A DNA stretch of 64,000 nucleotides, from contig JANTQA010000042.1 of assembly GCA_027625915.1 (NCBI GenBank), forward strand, positions 5,344,001-5,408,000, read 5' to 3'. A model generated the notes under the pieces. That model had not been told where the DNA came from. It did not search any database and saw nothing but the letters and a program-made list of their open reading frames with translations. Both the position numbers and the translations under genes were made by a program. Positions 10,820 to 21,300 of the stretch are shown here, piece by piece. The stretch's first letter is position 1; each line of letters opens with the position of its first letter. This DNA comes from Anaeramoeba flamelloides. Taxonomy: Eukaryota > Metamonada > Anaeramoebidae.

Positions 10820-13800
10820 TTGGTTAGGATTACTATTCCTTGTCTTATTGTTTTTTTGATTTTTATTTAATTTTTTTGTATTTTTGGAAAATTGTTTATT
10901 ACCTATTTGAAAAACTTGTTTCCCAAGTGTACAAATCAAAGATTCAAGTGAAACATTTGTTAAATTAAAAGTTTTGGAAAAAATTAAATCTATATTAAAT
11001 TTTGTTAATATTTCTTTCCCTTTTAAATTCATATTTTTTTTTTTATTTACTTTTTTTCCCTTTTTTTGATATTTATTATTATTTGTGTTTATTTTTTTAA
11101 AACCATTCCCCCCCTTGACACTTCTTTTTTAACATATCCTTTCTCGGTATCTATACTGACACTCATATTTGTATCTGTATTTGTGTCGGTATAAGTGTAT
11201 GCTTCATTTTCTGTCTCTGTTTCTGTTTCGGTTTCTGTTTCGCTAAGAATTGAAATATAATTTAAAAAATTAATTTGATCCTTGTTACTATAATCATTCG
11301 TACACAAATTATATTTTTCATTAAATATATTATTAAAATTTCGATTATATTTTGCGTTATTATTAATTTCATTAAATTTGATTGTTCTAACTGATTCAAT
11401 TTGAGAGAAATCATAAAATTTAATCAATTTATCAGGCAAAATACCCAATTTAAAAAAATAGAGAATTCTTTGTAATACGAAATTCCAAGAACTAAGTGAT
11501 AAAATTTGTCTAAATCTATAAACTAATTTAAAAAAGCTAAAAGTCGTCATTTGAGCTTTCCTATCTGTTAAGAAATTAAATAAAATCTGTTGTTGGAGCT
11601 TTTTGTTCAATATTTTTGGCATGGAATAAAATTCGTTCTCTTGAAATGCAATTCGATTCAAAAGTAACAATATTTTTTCAAAGGGATTAATCAAATGAAA
11701 CTGAGCTGCCAATTTGGCACAGAAATAAAAGGCATTTAAACATTTTTTTTCGATCAATTGGTCGTCTGTATTTAAAAATAATTTTTTAGAATAATTTAAC
11801 AGAGGGGGGTAAATTAGACTAAAGATCTCTCGATCACATTGTAAAATGCTTTGCTCCTTCCGATTAATTTTAATAAAAGGTAAAGTGCAGGGTAATCTAA
11901 GAGTGGAATTGGTAAGATTTCCCAAGCAATTTTTTGCAATTCTTTGATCGAATTTTCTATTGTAAACCAAATGAATCCAAAAGCTGTGATTAAACCCAAC
12001 ATTTGGTTGATAGATTTGTAAATTTGCAGGACCATCTTGTGCCATCCGTATTTCTGCCTTTTTAATTGAATTATATATTTGGATTAATAGGCCCCTTGGT
12101 ATATTTTCTCCTTCATTTAACCCCCTATGGTTCTGAATAAATTCATTTAACGTCATCTTGTTGATCACGTTTGGATTATACATATCAGTATTTAACATTA
12201 CCATCGAATATGCCAAAACACAGGTGACAGTTTCATTTTTTACATATTTGGAAATTGTTGATTCGACATATATTTTTTTAGAAAAGGCTTCCAGAACCCT
12301 TTCGATTTGCTGCGCTTCCGGTGGTAATCGAAAAGAGGATAATAGCATTCGAATACAAACCTCAAATTTCAAACCAGTAAAATCAAATGTGGAAACAAAG
12401 GCATTCAATAATTTGATATTTTTCATATGTCCCAATTCCTCACCAAGCACCTTTTTTGATAAATTCGGCGCAGCTCTTAAAAAAATTGCAATACCCAGAA
12501 AATTGTCAGATCCCTTAGAAATAATTCCCGTTTCAGTTAATAACTCAATTGCTGTCTTGGGAGAATTTTGATTAAATTGTTGAATAGCCTTGGTGAAATT
12601 AATTCTGCTCTTACTGTATTCAGATAAAAATAATGGGGTGATCTTTATTAAATCATTGCTTTGGAAAACATTTTTTAATTTTTTTTCTTCATTATTTATT
12701 GAATTATTATTTCTTTTCCCATTTTTGTTGTTATTATGCTCATCTTTATTAATATTCTGATTATTATTATTATTATGATTATGATTATGATTACGATTAT
12801 TATGGTTCTCCACTTTAAGAGTTGTGCCATGATTGTGACTGTCATTGTGATTACGCCCATTACTGCCGCTTCTGCTGTTGCTACCACCATTATTATTGCG
12901 ATTTAAATATAATTGCTGATTCTTCAGAACAAACCTGTTGTCAAATAGCACTTACAATTGGAGTAAACATTCAAGCGATAAGCTTTCAAGAGGACCCAAA
13001 GAGGGGTCTGCTTGCTCGTTGGTATGATTTAACAATAAATCTAATAGATATAAAAAATTTTTAGTTAAGGGCTTACAAGTCAAATCAGAATCATAGTTTA
13101 AAAACAAATGGGTAATGGTGTTGCCTGTTAAAATGATTTCAAATAAATTTTGTAAAATTAATTCTCTAAATTCTAAATTATCTAACTGCTTAATATCTTT
13201 TATTTTCACTATTTCGATTAATTCCGAAAAGATTTCACCCAATTCCAATTTTAAAGATTCCCAGAATTGCTTAAATAAAATTACCACACACCGTAATCCA
13301 AGAATATAAAGTAATAGATCTTGATTATTTTGGATGAATAAAATTTTAAATAGACTCGGGAATAATATAAACCGAATGATTGATAAATAGTATTTTTGAT
13401 ATTGTTTAATATCTTGAAAATCTATTAATTCTAGTAATGATACAACTAAATTGAGCCATTCAGTTTGGGGCTCGTCTTATGGGGTTCCTAATCCTTCTCC
13501 GAACCGTTGTATTTTTTCATTAAATAATTTTTCAAAATTGTTATTGTCATTTTCATTATTGTTCTTGCTCTTGCTCTTTTTTGAAATCTCAAGGTTTTTA
13601 CAATTAACTTTGTTTGATGATTTAATTTTTCAATTGAAATTGGTGAATTGTCACTTAACAGTTCGCTCTCTGAATGGTTTTGTTTTGAGGTTTTTTCATT
13701 CAATTTATTAATTTGTTTATTATTTTGATTTTTTCCATTTTATTTTCATTTTTATTCTGATTTTGCTTTTGGGATCCATTTTGAAATTTTTCAAGGTTAT

Positions 13801-14674
13801 TAATTGTATTCTTATTTATTGGTTTGTTTCTTTTTAGAACCGAGACACAACTCGATTGGAAAATTTCAATTCTCACTAAATTCCTGATGTTTACGTCTTC
13901 ATTCCACCAGTCTTGAAAAAAAATATTGTTTGCAATTTTTGATATTAATATGCTCACCTGATGATTTAACACTTTGGGCATATGCTTATCTTCTCTAATA
14001 CGCGAAATTGTTTTAAATAGAGTGAGAATTGTTTTACTATTTAAAGAAACTCCTTTGACTTTTGATCCAAATTCCAAACAATCCGATAATGTTCGGACTA
14101 CTTGCAAAAAGATTAGCTTATCGCTTTGAATATCGGTTGGGACAAATTTGTATTCGGTAATCGCCAAGACTATCGTCTCAAGTGGGTTTGAGTAATTGAG
14201 ATTTTTTTTGTTATTGATCAGTGTTAGTGTTTGTTTTTGTTCTTGTTTTTCATTTTCTTTTTCATTTTCATTTTCATTTTCATTTTGGGAAAGATTTTTC
14301 TTTTGTTTTTGTCCTTCGCCGGAAGGCAAGAGTTTTACTAAAAAATCTTGTTGCAAAAATTTTGAAATTGAACAAAGTGCTGCAAGTGTTACAGGCCCAT
14401 CAGTTTCGTGAGAACAAATTATTGATAAAAAAGGTGAAAATAATTGAAGCAAATGCAAACTAGACAAAGAAACTCTTTGAGGAAATAAGATTGAATGAAG
14501 TGTTTTTAACGAACGAACTAAGGGGCCTCCATGATCAGATGTTGTGTTATGAAACCTTCTATTCTTTTTTAACGTTGAAAGTACTTTGAGAATTTCAGTG
14601 CTAATTATTGTCTCCATAACAGAAAGCAGAAATTGAAAAAAATGTTGTAAAGTAAAATGTCCAACAAAATTCAT
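9162..14674 (-). CDS. GBF1: GBF1/Gea-type large ARF guanine nucleotide exchange factor, frame-broken
   Basis: The encoded protein would load GTP onto ARF GTPases at the early Golgi/ER-Golgi border and so drive COPI coat recruitment. All regions of the GBF1 family follow in order on the minus strand: DCB (about 13750-14674), HUS (about 12952-13480), Sec7 (about 12035-12615) and the HDS helical repeats down to the conserved C-terminus at 9162. The full length is about 1,800 residues, as in the family. The start is the ATG at 14674, which gives about 20 residues before the conserved DCB start; the Met 20 codons later is an alternative. The frame is broken: single-base shifts near 13740, 13640 and 11100, one or two more between 10130 and 9900, and a TAA at 13477-13479. 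Another TAA at the HUS-Sec7 junction may lie in a 21-nt intron. The shifts sit in Asn/Lys/Glu-rich linkers at homopolymers while conserved regions read cleanly, so sequence error is at least as likely as gene death. Identity is sure; functional status is not. Confidence 0.93.
10121..11032 (-). CDS. GBF1: GBF1-like HDS segment
   Basis: Helical repeat segment downstream of Sec7 (LICTLGKQVFQIGN, then LELLNLITIDKIFRIELIWP) corresponding to the middle HDS region of GBF1. A run of about 26 Asn interrupts it. It closes with a Lys/Glu-rich linker whose continuation (NGKENQQENENEKGNG) is in another frame, so at least one frame change lies near 10125 and probably another near 9905. Confidence 0.82.
10738..10820 (-). 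repeat. (AAT)n run coding poly-Asn in the GBF1-like gene
   Basis: About 26 consecutive Asn codons (AAT/AAC on the minus strand) between two HDS helices. Pure triplet runs of this length are typical of Asn-rich protist proteomes and are prone to length change, but triplet slips keep the frame. Confidence 0.95.
11089..12951 (-). CDS. GBF1: GBF1-like Sec7 catalytic segment
   Basis: The Sec7 domain (about 12035-12615) contains the ARF-exchange glutamate in FRLPPEAQQIERVLEAF (Glu codon at 12316-12318), the MLNTD loop and the RGLNEGENIP helix start. The four positions that separate brefeldin-sensitive from resistant Sec7 domains read Tyr-Ser, Asp and Met (LAYSMVMLNTD, then NKM), the sensitive set. 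An Asn/His/Gly-rich stretch of about 60 residues precedes the domain. After it come HDS helices and a Glu/Thr repeat (SETETETETETEN). The frame ends at 11089, just after a run of seven G; an eighth G would join it to the next segment. Confidence 0.93.
   Translation of the reverse strand: MLFDNRFVLKNQQLYLNRNNNGGSNSRSGSNGRNHNDSHNHGTTLKVENHNNRNHNHNHNNNNNQNINKDEHNNNKNGKRNNNSINNEEKKLKNVFQSNDLIKITPLFLSEYSKSRINFTKAIQQFNQNSPKTAIELLTETGIISKGSDNFLGIAIFLRAAPNLSKKVLGEELGHMKNIKLLNAFVSTFDFTGLKFEVCIRMLLSSFRLPPEAQQIERVLEAFSKKIYVESTISKYVKNETVTCVLAYSMVMLNTDMYNPNVINKMTLNEFIQNHRGLNEGENIPRGLLIQIYNSIKKAEIRMAQDGPANLQIYQPNVGFNHSFWIHLVYNRKFDQRIAKNCLGNLTNSTLRLPCTLPFIKINRKEQSILQCDREIFSLIYPPLLNYSKKLFLNTDDQLIEKKCLNAFYFCAKLAAQFHLINPFEKILLLLNRIAFQENEFYSMPKILNKKLQQQILFNFLTDRKAQMTTFSFFKLVYRFRQILSLSSWNFVLQRILYFFKLGILPDKLIKFYDFSQIESVRTIKFNEINNNAKYNRNFNNIFNEKYNLCTNDYSNKDQINFLNYISILSETETETETETENEAYTYTDTNTDTNMSVSIDTEKGYVKKEVSRGGMVLKK
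12931..12951 (-). other. Possible 21-nt intron between HUS and Sec7 segments
   Basis: On the minus strand the sequence reads GTAAGTGCTATTTGACAACA plus G. It starts with a consensus donor and ends in CAG. Removing it joins CLLQL to FVLKNQQLYLNRN in frame and removes the TAA. The other introns I can define here are 79-250 nt, so 21 nt would be far outside the local range. The alternative is a genuine stop. Confidence 0.4.
12952..13640 (-). CDS. GBF1: GBF1-like HUS segment with an internal TAA
   Basis: The frame runs from the linker (SKKSKSKNNNEND) through RFGEGLGTP, a TAA at 13477-13479 and DEPQTEWLNLVVSLLELID, then the HUS box LILQNLFEIILTG with FLNYDSDLTCKPL. In GBF1 relatives the block before the helices reads PYGLP or PYGVP, so the TAA stands where a Tyr (TAT or TAC) is expected. 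The segment ends in CLLQL, directly before a GTAAGT donor-like sequence. The same frame continues 21 bases further on into the Sec7 segment. Confidence 0.85.
13700..14674 (-). CDS. GBF1: GBF1-like N-terminal segment: DCB domain
   Basis: This segment reads 324 residues in one frame. It carries the DCB dimerisation domain: LSTLKKNRRF, PLVRSLKTLHSILF, HETDGPVTLAALCSISKFL and LIFLQVVRTLSDCLEF all correspond in order to conserved DCB blocks of metazoan GBF1. A Gln/Asn/Glu-rich insertion (about 14190-14290) splits the domain. The frame ends in a linker at 13700, and the neighbouring frame continues with the same Asn/Lys-rich composition (NGKNQNNKQINK), as expected if one A is missing near 13740. 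Confidence 0.88.
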   Translation of the reverse strand: MNFVGHFTLQHFFQFLLSVMETIISTEILKVLSTLKKNRRFHNTTSDHGGPLVRSLKTLHSILFPQRVSLSSLHLLQLFSPFLSIICSHETDGPVTLAALCSISKFLQQDFLVKLLPSGEGQKQKKNLSQNENENENEKENEKQEQKQTLTLINNKKNLNYSNPLETIVLAITEYKFVPTDIQSDKLIFLQVVRTLSDCLEFGSKVKGVSLNSKTILTLFKTISRIREDKHMPKVLNHQVSILISKIANNIFFQDWWNEDVNIRNLVRIEIFQSSCVSVLKRNKPINKNTINNLEKFQNGSQKQNQNKNENKMEKIKIINKLIN

Positions 14675-17600
14675 ATATTTTTGCTTTTTATCACTCTAAA
14701 AAGAAAATTTTGGTGTCTAAACTGAAAATTGATTTTTATAAAAAGGAGAAATGATCCAAATTTTTTATTGAAAAGAAACAAAGTAGGTTTTTACAAACGA
14801 ATCAATTATTTTTAATATTTAAGGAGAAAACTACAAATATAAAGATTGTTTGGATAGATCATTGTGAATAGAGTAGTATGAACTGAGAAAGGGTTTTGTT
14901 TTTTATGATATAATTTCCCATCATTAAAAGAAATTTTTGTTTCAAGACTTTTTAATGAAACTGGGTTATATATTATATTTTTAACACACCAAAATTCAAT
15001 TTTTGAAAAAAATAATCATATTTAATCAATTCGAGAAGAAATACCAAATTAGAATCATTCAAAAATTGAAATACTAACAATAGTTTATAAATATCAATAT
15101 CCACATAACAAAAAAATAAATAATTATCAATACTGTTAAATTATTGTTGTGTCAAAAATTTTGGAAAGGAGGCAAAACAAAAAAATGTATTGGTAAATTT
15201 GTTTAAAAATTCGATTAGGAAAATTGATCGATCAAATGCTTAGATACTACAGACTAATTTTATTTGAGTTCTTCTATTTTGAACAACTCATGTTTGACTT
15301 AATATCAAGTTTCCAAAAAAATTTCCCCATCAAACAAAACTAGTTACTTAATTCACAAAAAAAAATATAACATAAAAATAAAAGATGAAAAAATGATTTT
15401 CATATTGATCAATAAATCAAAATTATATCCAATTTGAATGAAATTATATAATTGTGATTGTTTGAATTGTTTTACCTTTGTGGGAAATTTTGATTGTTAG
15501 TTTATGATACTCTCTGTGAAGAACCACAATTATAAACTTAGGGTAGATGATTGTTTTTTCATACAGTGTTTTATTTGAAGCAAATCATTTTGAGTTTAAA
15601 TTTATAGTTACTACCATACATTTCTTTCATATGTAACAGGTATGTTAATCACTACAAATGATATTATCACGTGATATATTAATAAGAAATAATTATAAAG
15701 GGTTCTACAATTTTAAAAAATTCAAATTTAGAAAAAAAAGTCTAAGTGTATCTGATTGACAAATAAACTAAATAACAAAAGAAAAGTCCAAATAATCTCA
15801 TTTTCAAAAACTAAATTGAAAAAAAAAAAATTTTTGTAGAATTCTCAATTCAGAAAAATCAAATTCCAAAATAAAAAAAAGTATCCTTTTCTTGTTTTGT
15901 ATTCTCAAAATATTAAATTTCTTCAATTTGTGGCTAAATATTTTTTAAAAGTAACCAATCAATAATTTTAAATTTAATTTGATTTGTGGTTGTTCAAAAT
16001 AAGTTCTATTTTTTAAAGTTAGGTTTTTTTTAATTATTGTTAGGAAAATAAAGATATTTTTTGTATATGAAAAAAAAATATTTTATGAGTATTAACCATT
16101 ATATTCTTATTTCACAAAATCTAACAATGATTAATTAAAGAAGAACAAGGTTCTAAAAGTTATTTTGAAAATTTAAAATAATCTGAAATAAAACCCAAAC
16201 TAATCAAAATTCAAAAATTTCAAACATTAAACCAACATTTAATATTAAATAACCAGGAATTTATGCATATTTCAATCAAGTATTGATATTTTGTAAAAGA
16301 ATTTCAAAAAATTCATTCCAATGTCGATAAAATCCATATTAAGTTGATTTTTGATAAACATGATAAAAAAAAAAGAATTTAAAGACCTGTTAGATTTTTT
16401 TCTCTCATTCCAAGTACTCGAATCCTTAAAGACTAGTGATATTTTTAATAATTTTTTAAATATTCAAATGCGTTAGTCCTCTTATTATTGTAAATATACA
16501 ATTAAAATTTTATAAAAAAATATTTTCTCAACTTACGTGAAACAAATTTTTCTTTAAAAGAATGTTATTTTTCATTATTAATTTTCAAAAAAAGTTTTAT
16601 CCTTTTTTTTTTTGACTTTTTTTTTTAATTGGAATAAATCAATTTTTACAGAACATTTTTATTTTTATGAAATCGCCTATTATAGTAATTCAACCCGTTT
16701 GTAAGAAACAAAGAACCTTGGAACTTTCAATCTTAATTTAAAGATACAAGAACATAAATCAAGTCTTGAATACTTGAAGATCCAGAAAAAATCGATCATT
16801 TATTTTAACCCTAATATTTATTAAATTTCTTGAAATTTAAAAGACTAGTAAAAATTCTTTTTACAAATATCAAGAGTATAAAAAATGAACTTTTATTATT
16901 AGAATTATTTTTTTAATAATATTTATTATATTTATTTTTTTTTATTTACTAGAATATTTAATTTCAATTAAATTTTATTTGTTTGAAAATATTAAAAAAA
17001 TTGAGAAATAATTGTAAAGCCTATTTAATATTTTTAATATTTGGGTTATTATTAACTCACTGGAACGAATTAGTATTGTATTATTAATTATTGATAAAAA
17101 AATTCAAATAAATAGGTATTTCTTTCAGTTATAAGTTGATTTTTTGATTTTTTAATTATAATATTTTGGGGGATTTTTTATTTTAATTGTTTGGTTTTTT
17201 TTCCAGTATTTTTTCATTCAAGTAAAAGAAAAAAATTGATTTGAACTGTTCTTTGAATAAAAAAAATTTTTTTCTTATAAGTTTAAAATAATTATTGTAA
17301 TCATTTTGAAATTGAGTTGGTGTTTATACTGAGTTACTTTAAAACTAAGAGTTTTTATTTTTTGAATATATTTTCGTACATTTTCATTAACAAGTAATAA
17401 GATTTCTTTCTTCTTTCAACAAAAATAATTTTTTTTTATAATAATTCAGAAATATGTTTAATTTCAGACTTTTAAAAAATGAAAAAATGTATTGAAATTT
17501 TAAATACAATAATTAATTTCAGCGAATCGCATACCAAAGTAAGTTTGGTTCTGTAGTAATCAGAATTTTCGAATTTATTTTTCAATTCCAAGATATGTAA

Positions 17601-18385
17601 AAATTTTTTTGAATTTATCTTTGAATGTTACTAAAAGTTTTTTTTTAGTTTACTAGTCCCTTAAATAGATCGTGTCACTTTGATTTTAATAAATAGCTAA
17701 CACAATAATTTTTCTTCACTGAATCATATAAAGTTGGGGTGTATTGCCAATATTCACAAAAGATTTTCGAATTGTTTATGTTTGCTTGTTAAAAATGTGA
17801 TTTTTTCCTTAATTGTGATACTTTTCGGGTATTCTCCCAAGGAATAAGGAACGTGTCAGTATTTTGATGTATAAAATAACACCAAATTCCATTTAATAAA
17901 CCACTGGAAATGTTTGGGTTGGTTGGAAAAAAGTATTTTCAATTATCTCTTTTCATTTCTCTACTCCAAATAACTTTCTTTTTTAAATCCAATAGAATGT
18001 TACTAAATACATCAAATATATTGTCAAGTTTCCTACTCTTTGAGGGTTTGACTAAAAAGTCTCATAGTAAATGTTTAATCAGAATTTAATCAAGTAAACA
18101 TAAAAAATTCCGAAATTGATTTTGTAGATGTTTACTCAAAAAAGATCCAAAAAACAAATATTTTTTTTAATTCTTGGTTTCATCCTCAAATTAAAAAGTT
18201 CAAAAATTACGTAATAAAAAAACAGTTTTTCCAAAATAACTCAATAAAAAGATAGACCATTGACAAGAATTCCAAAACAAATATTTAACCTTTCATATTT
18301 CCTCATGAGTTTTTCATTTTTCTCCTTATTTAACTCTTTTTATTTTTCACCATAAATTTTTTTTAAAAAAAACCACAAGATTAAA
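14675..18385. other. 3.7-kb divergent intergenic region between GBF1 and IPO9
   Basis: Both flanking genes point outward, so both promoters should lie here. I see no reading frame of note. A repeat shared with 36.6-37.3 kb fills 14980-15700 and contains the 12-base palindrome TATCACGTGATA near 15665. The motif TTACTAGTCCCTTAAA near 17650 recurs at 34970. The rest is AT-rich without visible structure. Confidence 0.6.
14980..15700 (+). repeat. Dispersed repeat, copy 1 (inverted relative to 36.6-37.3 kb)
   Basis: The start ACACACCAAAATTCAATTTT is matched in inverted form near 37330, and GGTTCTTCTATTTTGAACAA-like blocks near 15265 match 37050. Order and spacing agree over about 700 bp with moderate identity. 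A partial relative is at 22870-23170, and the end motif occurs again near 54140. No coding content was seen. Confidence 0.65.
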
Positions 18386-21300
18386 ATGACCAATTTAAGA
18401 GATTTGTTATCAGGAATTTTATCAGGCAACAACACACTTCGGCTTGAATGTGAAGAAAAAATTGTCACATTATCCGAAGATGAAAATTTTTGTATCAATT
18501 TATTAGAATACTCACTAAACGAAAACGAAAGCTTAGCGAATAAGCAATTGTCTTTAGTTTTACTTCGAGATTTAATTGGAACGACTTTTGATCTTAACAA
18601 CAATAAGGAAAAAAAAGCAACCATCGAAGTGAGAAGCACAATTTTGGATGGCCTATTGAATAATTTGTCGATCGAAGAACGATTAATCCGAAGACTCATT
18701 TCTGCGTGTATTTCCAAAATTGGGCAGGTGTCAAGTTTTGAAAGCCGGCTTCAATTGGTCGAGATCTTGATTGAAAGAATCTTGAACAATAATGATCCAA
18801 ATCTGTTAATTGGTTGCTTGAATGCTTTAGATGAATTAATTTTATCGCTCACGAAATCTGAAGAGATTCTTCAAATCGGCTCCACGCTCTTAAAAATCTT
18901 TTTAGAATTTATCCAAAACTCGAAGGAAAAATTAGAGCCGAAGGCCATCTCGCAAACAATTTCAACAGTCGGAAGGATTTTCTCAAAATTGAAATTAGTC
19001 GACGACTTTTCAGAAGAATTTTCAAACAATTTATCTCAACTATTTTTCCAATATTTGAAATTTTTTCAAAATGATATCAACAATTTCCAGATCGATTCCA
19101 AAAGCAACCACATTTTAACAATTCAATGTGTAAAGCAATCATTATTTTTATTTTCTAATTTTACGATTTTCATTGAAAATGAAATTTATGAGTTATTCGT
19201 TTCAATTTATAAAGCAATTCAAAATTGTGTAGAGGTTTATAACAATGAAATAATTGATCAGCAAAATAATAATAACAACAACAACAACAACAATAACGAA
19301 AACAACAACAATAATAAAGCACAAGATGAAGAGGGAAATTTGATTGGATTGGAAATATTAATCTCATTTTTTCTCGAGTTCTTCCATAGCATAGTCTTTT
19401 TGACACCCAATTTAGCTGCTGAATTTTTCGAGTCTATAATTGAAGAAACAATTCAAATGATCTTAATCTACATGAAAATAACAAAGCAAAATGAAATTGA
19501 TTGGATTGAAACCCCCGATTTAATGCTAGAAAAGGAGAGTGAAGAATACTCTTATGGTGTTAGATTTTCGTCATATAATTTATTATGTGAGTTAATTGAT
19601 CAATTTAAGGAATCTGTTCCACAAATTATGAAAATTGTTGAAAACGAATTAAACAAATTAGTTACAATGGAAAACAATAACACGCAAAGTGAAATTAATA
19701 ATTGGAAAAATACAGAATCGTTACTGTTTGCAATTTATTCAATTTCAAGATTAAATTTGAATCAATTGTTCAATAGCAACAAAACCTTTATCAACAATTT
19801 AGTTTTAATAATTGAGAAGCAATCACAAAAAATTGAAATTGAACAAATATTTTTAACGCGAAGAATTTTTCTTCTCTGTAGCAAATTTAGTAAATATATA
19901 AACAATGATTTATTAAACAAGTTATATAGCCACTCAATTAATTTATTAAAAGACAGCACCCAATCTTCAATCGTCCATTTGGCTTGCATTGGCTTTATCA
20001 ATGGCTCTTCGAATTATATTAATGACAAGGAAGTAAAAAACTTTGGGCTCAATTTGGTTTATAAAATCATTTGTGAGTCCTTAGATCAAGTCGATGAACA
20101 AACAAGAGAATTTTTATTAATTTGCTTGATTGAATGCATTCCAAAGGAAATGGAGCCAATTATGGAGAATATTGAAATTCTGGTTGATTCTTTAATTGTC
20201 ACGTGGGTTGATTGCCTCGGCGATGAATTGACCCAAGACCTTTGCTCAGAGGCCTTGAAAAAAATAATCGCATTGCCTAATAGCATTATTAATTCAAAGG
20301 TAATAATCGGAATTGCCCCCACGTGTATAAAATTGTTACAGAATTATGAAAAAAATGATTCTGGTATAACATTTTCTACAATTCAATTGATAAGAAATAT
20401 CTCTCAATTAAAAATAACTAATAAAAATAAAAATGAAAATGAAAATGAGGAAAAAAAACAATTTACTGAAAAGGAACTAAATTCCTTTAAAGACATCTTT
20501 TTCTTATTAATTGAAATTATTTTAAAAACTTCAAATAACGAATGCATCGTCCAATCTTTACAATGCCTAAGAACTTTGATTTCCATTTTAAAGGATTATA
20601 TTGTTGAATGGGAATACGAAGAATTAAATGGTGTTCAATTACTATTAAAAATTATCCTATTTTTGTTAAAACCAGAACAATCAGAATCATCAATTATTTT
20701 AATTGGGCCATTGATAAGAAAAATTATCAGTGACTTTCAGAATTCAATTTCGGAACATTTAGAAGATTTACTTGTTGCGATAATTGACAAACTCAAAAAT
20801 TCGCAAACATCTTCTTTAATTGAATCCTTAATCATAGTATTGGCAAAATTCATTGAAATCGATCAAGATTCCGTTGTAAAATTTTTAGTCGACAACCAGC
20901 ATTTGCAATACATCATTGGATTGTGGTGCTCTGTTTACAACATGTTTTTGGATGATTATGAATTTAAAATTAGTTTGATCGGATTATCAACTTTATTACA
21001 AATGTCCTTTACCAACGAGCAGTTATCCAATTGCTTAGTAGAGCAAATACCCTCGAATGAAAATGAAAATGGAAATGAAAATAACAATAATCGAGTTGTA
21101 AAAAAAAATAACTTTGTCAAATTCCCAATAAAGGCATTAACAATTCTAACAGATACTTTAATGGAGAAATTTGGTGAAAATCTTCAAAAGGAAGGTATGC
21201 AAAATTATTTGGATGAAAACCAAAATTCCTTATTTGATAACCCCTTTGTCGCAATAGATAACGAATTCGGCGGAATGGATTATTTACAAGATTTGCATAG

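Noticed and set aside
12158-12571. Plus-strand frame of 137 codons opposite Sec7
   Set aside because: The minus strand encodes a clear Sec7 domain; the plus frame has no family features.
9162-14674. Euplotes-style programmed +1 frameshifting as the reason for the frame breaks
   Set aside because: The shifts differ in direction and only one site (near 10123) has the AAA-TAA form; homopolymer error explains all of them.
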